A DNA stretch of 64,000 bases from Bin80 sp965261255. GTDB lineage: Bacteria > Bacteroidota > Rhodothermia > Rhodothermales > Bin80. The position numbers and the translations under genes were made by a program. A model generated the notes under the pieces. The model was not told the origin of the DNA and ran no database searches. It saw only the letters and a program-made list of their open reading frames with translations. This document shows, piece by piece, positions 56,115 to 64,000 of the stretch. The stretch covers positions 1,984,001-2,048,000 of the forward strand of contig CBDHCQ010000004.1 in assembly GCA_965261255.1 (NCBI GenBank), read 5' to 3'. Each line of letters opens with the position of its first letter. Positions within the stretch are counted from its first letter, which is position 1.

Positions 56115-57473
56115 CTAGAGTTGCTCCAATGTTTGATACTTCTGGGCAATGCGAAGCGCCATTTCCAGGGACTGATGCGCATTCAGCCGAGGATCTACCG
56201 TCGAACGATACCGAAGGTTAAGGTCAGCCTCGCCTACATCACTGGCGCCTCCAACACACTCAGTGACATCTTCGCCAGTGAGTTCAAAATGCACGCCTCC
56301 TAGGATGGATTTCATGCCTGTATGGATATCAATCGCAGCTTCCAGTTCTGCCAGAATATTATCGAAGCGCCGCGTTTTTATGCCGCCGGAGGCCGTCTCT
56401 GTATTGCCGTGCATAGGATCGCAGCACCACAGAGCATTCAAGCCCGCACGCTGTGCTGCATCAATAAGCCCTGGTAATGCGCTTTCTATTTTGGCAACTC
56501 CCATCCGTGTAATGATGGCCAGGCGTCCAGGATCGTTAAGCGGATTCAGGTTGCGAAGGAGTGACACCAGATCGCTGGGCGCCATATCGGCGCCGACTTT
56601 TATACCGATTGGATTGCGTATCCCGCGCATATACTCAATATGTGCGCTTCCTTCAAACAATGTTCGCTTACCAATCCACGGAAAATGTGTAGACAGATTA
56701 TAAATGCTATCCGAGCGGGGGACTGCCCGTGTGAAGGCTTCCTCATATGGCAAATGAAGCGCCTCGTGGCTGGTATAAAAATCTACTTGATTTAACCCGC
56801 CAATGGGATAATCTGCGACTGTTTCTGCAAAGCGCAGCGCTTCTCGAATCTTACTGATGATAGCTTGGTAACTTTCGATGTGCGGCGATTGTTGAGCAAA
56901 GCCAAGACTCCAGTAGTCTATGTTATGAATATCAGCAAAGTTACCGTCGGCCAGTGATCGTACAAAGTTCAGTTGAATAGCCGAGTAATGGTAAGCCTTT
57001 ATCAGACGCTCGGGATCTGGGATTCTTGCCTCCGGTGTGAATTCTCTTGCATTAATATTATCGCCTCGGTACGATGGAAGTGACACACCATTGCGCGTCT
57101 CCATTGATTTACTCCGTGGTTTAGCATACTGCCCAGCAAAGCGTCCAACCCGTACAACCGGCATCTTCAGGCCATAAATGAGCACCACGCTCATCTGGAG
57201 CAGAATCTTAAGACGATTCTTAATAATCTCCTCCTCACAATCCTCAAAACTCTCAGCACAGTCTCCACCTTGAAGCAAAAATCGTTGACCGGCAGCAGCT
57301 TCTCTCAACTGCTTGCGCAAAGCCTCTATCTCCCAGGATGTAACCAGCGGAGGCTGCTGTCTTATTGTATCAAGGACTGTTTGGAGGTGCTCCTCGTCCG
57401 GATAGTCAGCCTGTTGAGCGACCTCTTTTGCACGCCAAGAGATCGGGCTCCAGTCTAGTAGTGTATTCTCCAT
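56115..57473 (-). CDS. Class II 3-deoxy-7-phosphoheptulonate synthase
   Basis: 452 aa, the usual length for plant-type (class II) DAHP synthases. Marked by WSPISWRAKEVAQQADYPD at the N-terminus, the metal-binding Cys in LLQGGDCAESF, KMPVVRVGRFAGQYAKPRS, IGKRTLFEGSAHIEYMRGI and CCDPMHGN. Condenses erythrose 4-phosphate with PEP as the first step of the shikimate pathway. Stop is 5 nt from the alcohol dehydrogenase start, so the two are transcribed together. Confidence 0.93.
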   Translation of the reverse strand: MENTLLDWSPISWRAKEVAQQADYPDEEHLQTVLDTIRQQPPLVTSWEIEALRKQLREAAAGQRFLLQGGDCAESFEDCEEEIIKNRLKILLQMSVVLIYGLKMPVVRVGRFAGQYAKPRSKSMETRNGVSLPSYRGDNINAREFTPEARIPDPERLIKAYHYSAIQLNFVRSLADGNFADIHNIDYWSLGFAQQSPHIESYQAIISKIREALRFAETVADYPIGGLNQVDFYTSHEALHLPYEEAFTRAVPRSDSIYNLSTHFPWIGKRTLFEGSAHIEYMRGIRNPIGIKVGADMAPSDLVSLLRNLNPLNDPGRLAIITRMGVAKIESALPGLIDAAQRAGLNALWCCDPMHGNTETASGGIKTRRFDNILAELEAAIDIHTGMKSILGGVHFELTGEDVTECVGGASDVGEADLNLRYRSTVDPRLNAHQSLEMALRIAQKYQTLEQL

Positions 57474-57577
57474 AATTGGGTAGACTCGGAAACGCGGTAC
57501 TACGAATCACGCTTTGCATCGTTTCTGTGGCAACGATATTGCAGGAATTACGTAGACATTAAAAAAAGGGAAATTCA

Positions 57578-58504
57578 ATGGGACAAAATAGGCTATTGAT
57601 CTTTGGTTTTGCTCTTGTCTTCATCATCTTCGGTTGTGACTCTGGTGGTTCCGATACTACTGCTCCAGAAACAGGTGCGGCCATTCTGACACTGAATAAT
57701 TTACGCCCGCTCCCGGGAGATTACCACCTGGAGGGCTGGGTTGTAACGTCGGATCTGGCCACGCTATCACTCGGGAAATTCACTGTGGGTGCAGGTGGTA
57801 AACTTTACAATCTGGCTGGTGAAGAGTTGATCACTCGCAGGTTTGACACCGCATTCCCGCTTGACAGTGCCCGCATCGCCTACATCACGATTGAGCCGCC
57901 CGGTGATACGGACGATTCTCCTTCTACGACTCGACTTATGGGCGGCCTATTCATTGAAGGGAGTGCAGAACTGCGCACAACCGATGTAGAAGGAATTGAG
58001 GATGCCCTAGTTCTGGCACGCGGAAACTACATCATAGAAACACCAACCAATGGGCCTAATTCGTCTGAACAAAGCGGCATATGGTTTGTGAATCTAACCG
58101 GCGGCCCTCCTGCACGTGGACTGCGTATAACAACTCCTATTCCCGGCTGGAAGCACCAGGGGTGGGTAGACATAGATGGGATTCCGCTCAATATGGGGGT
58201 GATCTCACACCACAGCCAACCCGACGATTCAAACATTTACAGCGGCCCTCAACCTGGATATGATTACCCTGGCGAAGACTTTCTAACAAATGCCCCTCCC
58301 TCCCTCACATTCCCCGTCAGCCTTGCAGGTGTAAGGGTAACTGTCTCACTTGAGCCTGACCCCGACCCCGATCCAGAGCGTTCACAATTGATCCTCTTTG
58401 AAGCAACTGTGCCTGAAACGCCTGAGTCAATTGGTACGACCTACGATATGACCAATCTGGTTGATACATGGCCTACTGGGAGGATGGTCATAATCCAGCA
58501 GTAA
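57578..58504 (+). CDS. Lipoprotein of unknown function
   Basis: 308 aa. Signal and lipobox are clear (MGQNRLLIFGFALVFIIFGC). The mature part is beta-rich and acidic, with a repeated sandwich-like pattern (HLEGWVVTSDLATLSLGKFTV, WKHQGWVDIDGIPLNMGVI) and an EPDPDPDPE stretch near the C-terminus. One half loosely recalls anti-sigma-K (RskA) C-terminal domains, but this is weak. Divergent from the DAHP synthase gene across ~100 bp. Confidence 0.75.
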   Translation: MGQNRLLIFGFALVFIIFGCDSGGSDTTAPETGAAILTLNNLRPLPGDYHLEGWVVTSDLATLSLGKFTVGAGGKLYNLAGEELITRRFDTAFPLDSARIAYITIEPPGDTDDSPSTTRLMGGLFIEGSAELRTTDVEGIEDALVLARGNYIIETPTNGPNSSEQSGIWFVNLTGGPPARGLRITTPIPGWKHQGWVDIDGIPLNMGVISHHSQPDDSNIYSGPQPGYDYPGEDFLTNAPPSLTFPVSLAGVRVTVSLEPDPDPDPERSQLILFEATVPETPESIGTTYDMTNLVDTWPTGRMVIIQQ

Positions 58505-59219
58505 TTTTTCTGTCTTCGAGCAATACTTGATGCCATGCCTCTCAGGAAAGGGGTCCTGGAAGTTATTGGGTAAGGTTTTGTGAAGCGGTACTGCCCCACA
58601 GTTCATGACTTTAATCTGGAGGAAGTCATGATTTGTATTGATAGTTAAATTTCGGTTGACCGGGTCTCTGGTATAGCCAATAAATGCCGTGATTTTCTGA
58701 ATTTCACAGACGTTTGTTTTCTAGAGCTTCTTTTAGATTTCTTTGTGCTTTCCTGTTGATCCCGCCAATTTGACGGCGTTGAAAGGTGCACTTTAGTTGG
58801 ATTATGCGAATCATCGGCATGGGTTCACCGTTTTTCGAGTCGACAGGTACTTTGCCTTCGCGGAGGTCACGGTTTGGTGAATTTCGTTCACGATCCGCGT
58901 AGAGTTTGCACTCCAATCCCACGGCTACTGTGTTTCAGATAATCCAATCCGGTACGCTAGTGCTGGATGGTCCTTCACACACCCCTTCAAACAACAACAA
59001 CTTCCTGAACCCTTTAGGTAACACCCTATAGTTGTGCTCCGCACAGGGAAACGGCTCCTGTTAGCAGGAGAAATCGAAACTGCATATCTTTTTTGAAGAG
59101 GGAATGGGTATCTCCGTTTTATTGTTTAATTGGACGCTCCAAAAATACAATTTCTGGAGGCCCCCTGTCCCTTCATTCGTGATCTGAAGAAACAATGCCT
59201 CGCAGGGCAGATCTGCCCC
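58505..59219. other. Intergenic, one doubtful small reading frame
   Basis: 715 bp upstream of the protease. A 72-codon reading frame with GTG start at 58704-58922 (-), rich in Lys/Arg (QLKCTFQRRQIGGINRKAQR), could be a basic protein or a relic, but no family is recognised. The rest shows no gene. Confidence 0.35.
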
Positions 59220-62200
59220 ATGAATATACCATCTCTCCCATGGAGCCCGCAGGCCCGCCTGTTTTTCTGTTTCTTGCTTTGGGTTCTTATCGGTTGTTGG
59301 GCTGTGTCACCGAGCCAGGCTCAAGAGTTGCCGGTATACGAGTCTAAGGTTGTAATCGTGCAGGTTGAGCCTGGTGTAGCTATCGTGGAAGGAGCCGCCA
59401 AGACGGGGATCGAGGCCTTTGACCATACAGCCACCAGATATGGCGTGCACACGATAGAGCGCGTGTATCCGTTCCTGGATCATGTGCAGCCCACCCCCAA
59501 GACTCAGCAGAATCTCTTGGCACTTCGTCATACGTACTATGTTCGCTACAGCGCGGACGATGATCCCGAGCAGGTGGCGAAGGTGCTGGCCTCAGCACCT
59601 GGCGTGATCTACGCCGAACCTGTGATCATCAATCGCCTTTTGGAGTCGGAGGGCCGTATAGAGCCTAATGATTCATTATTCGGCGATCAGACCTATCTGC
59701 GCCTCCTGCGCCTGCCGGACGCCTGGGACATCGTCAAGGGAGAAGACATGAGCCCGCCGGTTGTAATCGCAATCGTGGATGAAGGCAGCGATTGGCGCCA
59801 CGAAGACCTTTTGGCCAACGTGTGGACCAATACAGATGAGATTCCAGACAACGGCATTGATGACGATAACAACGGCTTTATTGATGATGTGCACGGGCTG
59901 AATCTTTGCGACAGAGATGACACCACAAACGATCCATCCGAGCCGACGCTAAGTGGCCATGGCACGGCCGTGGCGGGTACGGCTGGTGGCGTGACCAATA
60001 ACGGTATTGGTGTGTCTGGTGCGGCCTGGAATGCCCAGCTCATGCATATTTGCAGCCCAAGTTACGCAGCCATTCTGTATGCTGCCGCCAACGGCGCCGA
60101 CGTCATAAATGCCAGCTGGATTGGGGGAGGAGGCCCCGAAGTGAGTACTTTCATTACACAATCCCTGGATCTCGCCACCGATATGGGTGCGCTGGTAGTA
60201 GCGGCGGCAGGAAATGCCAATCTCAATAGCGATGTGCACCGATTTTACCCAAGCAGCTACCCTCGTGTACTATCCGTCGGTGCGACGGCCAAGGATTCGC
60301 GGAGACGTGCAAGCTTTTCGAACTATGGCAAGATGGTGAACGTCTTTGCCCCCGGTGTCGACATCATTACTACTGCGGTCAATGATAAATACACTTCTTC
60401 AGCAGGAGGAACATCATTTTCGACTCCTCTGGTCACTGGTGTGGCGGCCTTGGTAAAGACCCGTTATCCAGACATTTCACCAGATGCATTGCGGGAACAA
60501 ATCCGGCTTGCGAGCGAGCCGATAGACACAGAGAACCCGGGGCAAGCGGGACAGTTGGGACGTGGGTACGTCAATGCCGAGGCGTCATTGAAAACGTCTG
60601 TTTTTCCGGCTGTACGCCTGACGGGCTGGACATGGGACGATACCGATGGCAACCGCGAAATCATGTCAGGGGAAGAGGTAACGATCAAGGCTGTGTTCGT
60701 CAACCACCTGGCGGATGCACAGGAACTGAGCATTGGACTTACGGGGGCTGAATCGTATCCGTACATTGATCTATCGAATGCGGAGCAAATGGTAGGCCGT
60801 CTGGCCCGTGGCGACTCCACGGAGGTGACATTGCGGTTCACGGTGGCCAACGAGGCGCCCTTAGCCCGCTTAATACGGCTCTATACACGAATTCGTGATG
60901 GTGCGTTCGTCGATGAGCCGGACCAGTTATCTCTTGCAATAAACTCGAGTATCGAGTTGAATCACGCCGCACTCAGTGCGCTCTACACGTCCACTGGTGG
61001 CTCCAGTTGGCGCAATAATAGCAACTGGGATATCACTACAGTTCCCACTCCGAACAAGTTGGCTCAGTGGTACGGCGTCGCAGTCAACCGCGGTATTGTC
61101 AGTAAACTCTTTCTTTGTAGAAACAATTTGACGGGAACACTCCCAAGCGAATTGGGCAACTTGCAAGGGTTAATTGATCTGTGGCTATGCGAAAACTCGA
61201 TTACCGGGGAGATCCCTAGTGAATTGGGTAATCTGACGCAGTTGAAATACCTGTCTCTGGAGGTTAATAGCCTTTCCGGGGAGATCCCACACGAACTAGG
61301 GAGCCTGTCGCAGTTGCAATACCTGTCGCTGTGGGATAATACCCTTTCGGGGGAGATTCCCCCTGAACTGGGCAACCTGACGCAGTTGCAATTCGTGTCA
61401 CTGCGGGGCAATATCCTCTCGGGAGAAATCCCCAATGAATTGGGAAACCTGACACAATTACGACTGCTGGAACTTAACGGTAACTCACTTACTGGGGAAA
61501 TTCCCCGTGAGCTGGGAAACCTGTCGCAATTGCAAAGGCTGGAGCTGGATGGTAATTCACTTTCCGGAGAAATCCCCCATGAACTGGGAAACCTGTCGCA
61601 AGTGCAAATCCTAAGGATGGGTAACAATTCGCTTACCGGGGAGATTCCCCGTGAGTTGGGTAATCTGGCGCAGCTGGCTCGGCTGGGTCTGAACGGCAAT
61701 TCGCTCACCGGGAAAATCCCCCGTGAGTTGGGTAACCTGACGCAGATGCTATCGCTGCGTCTGCAAAACAATTCGCTCACCGGGGAAATCCCCCGTGAAT
61801 TGGGTAACCTGACGCAGATGCAAACCCTAATACTGCGGGACAATGCCCTTTCCGGGGAGATCCCCCATGAACTGGGAAACCTGACGCAGTTGCAATGGCT
61901 GGCGCTGTGGAGCAATGCCCTCTCCGGGGAGATTCCTCATGAATTAGGTAATCTCTCGCAGTTGCAATACCTGAATCTGTATGACAATTCGCTCATCGGG
62001 GAAATCCCCCATGAATTGGGCGATCTCCCGCAATTGCGAGCCCTGTATCTACACCACAATTCGCTCACCGGGGAAATCCCCAGCGAGTTGGGTAATTTGA
62101 CTCAGTTGCAGAAATTGTATCTGAATCACAATTCGCTTACTGGGAAAATCCCCAGCGAGATGGGTAAACTCGCGAAATTGCAAAATCTGCAACTGAACGT

Positions 62201-63290
62201 CAATGCGCTTACCGGGGAAATCCCCCATAAATTGGGCAACCTCTTGCGGTTGCAAGTGCTGAATCTGAAGGACAATTCACTCACCGGGGAGATCCCCCCT
62301 GAATTGGGCAATATCCCGCAATTGGAGAGGCTGTCACTGAGTTTCAACTCACTCTCCGGGGAGATTCCCCATGAATTGGGCAACCTGACGGAATTGAACA
62401 GGCTGGAGCTGGATTACAATTTGCTCACTGGGGAAATCCCCCGTGAGTTGGGTAACCTTTCGCAATTGCAATTCCTGTTGTTGAGTTTCAATTCACTCTC
62501 CGGGGAAATTCCCAGCGACCTGGGCAATCTCTCGCAATTGAGACAGTTGTACCTCACTGGTAACGCCTTTACGGGCAGGCTACCGAGAAGCCTCATGCAG
62601 CTGACGAATCTTGAGCTCCTACACTTTGGCGCCCAAGACCTCTGCGCTCCGGGAGATGATGCGTTTCAAGCGTGGCTCAACAATATCCGGAATAAAAGTG
62701 GTCCAACCTGCTCTGGAGTCCATTTTATTGATCGCGCGGCGGATCAATCATTTCCGCGTGGGCAGCCCATTGTCCCGGTTGTCTTGCCCGAGGCTATTGG
62801 GGCATCACTAATTAATTATACGCTGACACCCATATTACCGACGGGATTAGTTTTTGACCGTGCCAGCCGTACCCTTAGTGGGTCTCCGACGGTGGTCACG
62901 CCGGCCACGTCCTATACGTACAAGGCCGCCGATGCGAATGGATCCACGGACAGTCTGTCCTTTAGCATAGAGGTGTATGCTCCGGTCAGTGCTGAGCATG
63001 AATCTTTGCCGGAAGAATTCGCCTTGCAAGGCAACTTTCCTAATCCCTTTCGGCATACTACGCAGCTGCTGATGGATCTTCCTTGGCCCGCCCGGGTGAC
63101 TGTTGAGGTGATAGATGTGGTTGGCCGTCGCGTGCTGACGACGCCTCCGACTGATTTGACAGCTGGATGGCAACGCGCCGTAAATCTCAGCATGGCTTCA
63201 CTGCCCTCGGGACTGTATCTGTACACGGTGCATGCGTCTTTACCGGGTGCCCGCGTTGTACACGCGGGACGCTTCGTGCATGTCCGGTAA
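59220..63290 (+). CDS. Secreted subtilisin-like protease with ~20 LRRs and T9SS-type C-terminal domain
   Basis: 1356 aa from the ATG at 59220, which starts a signal peptide (RLFFCFLLWVLIGCWAV...SQAQE). Propeptide, then a peptidase S8 domain with Asp (AIVDEGSDW), His (SGHGTAVAGT), oxyanion Asn (AAAGNAN) and Ser (GGTSFSTPLV). From about nt 61120 to 62590 come around twenty 24-residue LRRs of plant-like type (GNLxQLxxLxLxxNxLxGEIPxEL). An Ig-like putative domain (ASRTLSGSPT) and a final ~75-aa module (LQGNFPNPF...SLPSGLYLYTV) fit a type IX sorting domain, so it is likely exported and surface attached. Confidence 0.9.
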   Translation: MNIPSLPWSPQARLFFCFLLWVLIGCWAVSPSQAQELPVYESKVVIVQVEPGVAIVEGAAKTGIEAFDHTATRYGVHTIERVYPFLDHVQPTPKTQQNLLALRHTYYVRYSADDDPEQVAKVLASAPGVIYAEPVIINRLLESEGRIEPNDSLFGDQTYLRLLRLPDAWDIVKGEDMSPPVVIAIVDEGSDWRHEDLLANVWTNTDEIPDNGIDDDNNGFIDDVHGLNLCDRDDTTNDPSEPTLSGHGTAVAGTAGGVTNNGIGVSGAAWNAQLMHICSPSYAAILYAAANGADVINASWIGGGGPEVSTFITQSLDLATDMGALVVAAAGNANLNSDVHRFYPSSYPRVLSVGATAKDSRRRASFSNYGKMVNVFAPGVDIITTAVNDKYTSSAGGTSFSTPLVTGVAALVKTRYPDISPDALREQIRLASEPIDTENPGQAGQLGRGYVNAEASLKTSVFPAVRLTGWTWDDTDGNREIMSGEEVTIKAVFVNHLADAQELSIGLTGAESYPYIDLSNAEQMVGRLARGDSTEVTLRFTVANEAPLARLIRLYTRIRDGAFVDEPDQLSLAINSSIELNHAALSALYTSTGGSSWRNNSNWDITTVPTPNKLAQWYGVAVNRGIVSKLFLCRNNLTGTLPSELGNLQGLIDLWLCENSITGEIPSELGNLTQLKYLSLEVNSLSGEIPHELGSLSQLQYLSLWDNTLSGEIPPELGNLTQLQFVSLRGNILSGEIPNELGNLTQLRLLELNGNSLTGEIPRELGNLSQLQRLELDGNSLSGEIPHELGNLSQVQILRMGNNSLTGEIPRELGNLAQLARLGLNGNSLTGKIPRELGNLTQMLSLRLQNNSLTGEIPRELGNLTQMQTLILRDNALSGEIPHELGNLTQLQWLALWSNALSGEIPHELGNLSQLQYLNLYDNSLIGEIPHELGDLPQLRALYLHHNSLTGEIPSELGNLTQLQKLYLNHNSLTGKIPSEMGKLAKLQNLQLNVNALTGEIPHKLGNLLRLQVLNLKDNSLTGEIPPELGNIPQLERLSLSFNSLSGEIPHELGNLTELNRLELDYNLLTGEIPRELGNLSQLQFLLLSFNSLSGEIPSDLGNLSQLRQLYLTGNAFTGRLPRSLMQLTNLELLHFGAQDLCAPGDDAFQAWLNNIRNKSGPTCSGVHFIDRAADQSFPRGQPIVPVVLPEAIGASLINYTLTPILPTGLVFDRASRTLSGSPTVVTPATSYTYKAADANGSTDSLSFSIEVYAPVSAEHESLPEEFALQGNFPNPFRHTTQLLMDLPWPARVTVEVIDVVGRRVLTTPPTDLTAGWQRAVNLSMASLPSGLYLYTVHASLPGARVVHAGRFVHVR
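61120..62592 (+). repeat. Tandem 72-bp repeats encoding leucine-rich repeats
   Basis: About twenty in-frame 72-nt units within the protease gene, with recurrent DNA blocks such as ACCGGGGAAATCCCC and GAATTGGGCAACCTG. High DNA-level identity between units suggests recent expansion and a copy number that may vary between strains; assembly of this part deserves care. Confidence 0.85.
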
Positions 63291-63726
63291 CGGATCCGAC
63301 CGAATCGGGACTACTTGAAACGGATACCTGGGCACGGCACAGCAAAAGTATACGATTGGCTAGTTTGGAAGATGTCCAAGGAGGGTCCGGTTCTTTGCTC
63401 AGGTCTGTTTTCTGGCTCCTCAATTTTCCGATGACGGCAACTCAGACTCGTCAGTACCACCATACCCAAGATTGGTAACCAAAATTATACGGGAAACCAC
63501 TTGGCTCCAATTATTAAAAATGGTTTTGCCAAAAGCCCAAACCACCAGAGGATTGCTTTGTCAATTATAAGTACAGACACTTTGGGAGCTACACCGCTGT
63601 ATATTCCTTGAGCACACGAAAAGCTCGCCAGGTGCTTCACAGTATCGCAGCACAGGTTTCGAAGCGGATCTGCCCGCAGTGCTGAGGGCACTGGAACATT
63701 AGAAGAAGGGTGCTGTAACGAGGCGC
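63291..63726. other. Intergenic, nothing recognised
   Basis: 436 bp between the protease and the outer-membrane factor. No gene of recognisable type, no clear terminator hairpin. Confidence 0.4.
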
Positions 63727-64000
63727 ATGACCAATTCATTTAACTCCTTTCCCTTACGATCAGGAGATAGAAATCGTGTTAGAGCACAGTTACTCCGGTG
63801 GATGCGCCCCCTTATTATTGTGGGTCTGCTGGTCGCTGTGAGTCTTGCCGGGTGCTCAATGGCACCACGCCTAGAGGACCCGCAGCAGCCACTTCCCGAA
63901 CAATTTGAAGCTGCTGCACTTGCCGATCAGAGTGCCCAGCACTACTGGTGGCATGGTTTTGGAGATCCGTACCTGAACCAGTTAGTGGATTCGGTTATTG
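63727..64000 (+). CDS. NodT/OprM-type outer-membrane efflux lipoprotein (partial, 5' end)
   Basis: The ATG at 63727 opens a frame that runs off the window after 91 codons. Arg-rich start, hydrophobic segment (PLIIVGLLVAVSLAG) and lipobox SLAGCS, followed by PRLEDPQQPLPEQF and a WWHGFGDPYLNQLV stretch, the diagnostic N-terminus of OprM/NodT outer-membrane factors (W...FGDP.L..L). It would form the exit duct of an RND or similar pump; the RND units of this window are 10 kb away. Confidence 0.85.
   Translation, partial: MTNSFNSFPLRSGDRNRVRAQLLRWMRPLIIVGLLVAVSLAGCSMAPRLEDPQQPLPEQFEAAALADQSAQHYWWHGFGDPYLNQLVDSVI

Noticed and set aside
58704..58922. Small basic protein gene
   Set aside because: Only a GTG start, no recognised family and no supporting context; kept as a doubtful note only.
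61064..61915. Long minus-strand reading frame inside the LRR region
   Set aside because: It is a product of the 72-bp repeat structure of the protease gene on the other strand and resembles no protein family.
1..64000. CRISPR array
   Set aside because: No regularly spaced direct repeats with unique spacers; the only tandem repeats are the coding LRRs.

Overview
The window looks like a chromosomal segment from a Bacteroidota-related bacterium, most likely of the Rhodothermota/Balneolota type. This is inferred from content only: many 6-bladed beta-propeller lipoproteins, BNR (Asp-box) proteins, a PorT-like outer-membrane barrel, and a secreted subtilisin whose C-terminus resembles a type IX secretion sorting domain. 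No rRNA or tRNA gene was seen, so the taxonomy is tentative.

Layout. 1-583 is the broken start of a propeller lipoprotein. 1141-15833 is a putative defence island. Its two arms converge. The + strand arm carries a roughly 2070-aa DruE-like SF2 helicase with DUF1998-type cysteines and a Vsr-like C-terminus, overlapping a UvrD-like helicase with a RelE/ParE-fold N-terminus. The - strand arm carries a C5 DNA methyltransferase, a 992-aa protein with an Hsp90/MORC-like ATPase at one end and a histidine-kinase module at the other, and a receiver-domain protein. A 704-bp hairpin-rich gap separates them. An IS21-type istB remnant lies beside the methyltransferase. 16.4-24.8 kb holds propeller and BNR lipoproteins, an outer-membrane barrel, a Fic enzyme, a duplicated fragment of that fic gene, and a paralogue of one propeller gene that has lost its middle.

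25.3-39.1 kb and 53.8-57.5 kb carry a split myo-inositol-type sugar catabolism locus: iolG, an FbaB-type aldolase, a CoA-acylating semialdehyde dehydrogenase, a CUT2-type sugar ABC importer, iolD, iolC, a zinc alcohol dehydrogenase and a class II DAHP synthase. Together these would import a cyclitol, oxidise it, open the ring, phosphorylate the product and feed DHAP plus a CoA thioester to central metabolism. iolE and iolB were not seen. A hipBA module and a large BNR protein interrupt the cluster. 39.4-43.0 kb is a second small defence-like patch: an OLD-family nuclease, a FRG-domain protein and a decayed HNH gene.

43.1-45.5 kb has two lipoproteins, one a periplasmic binding protein. 45.9-53.7 kb has a membrane-fusion protein with an RND pump, facing a second RND pump. 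57.6-64 kb has a small lipoprotein, the subtilisin-LRR exoprotein and the start of a NodT/OprM-type outer-membrane efflux lipoprotein cut by the window edge.
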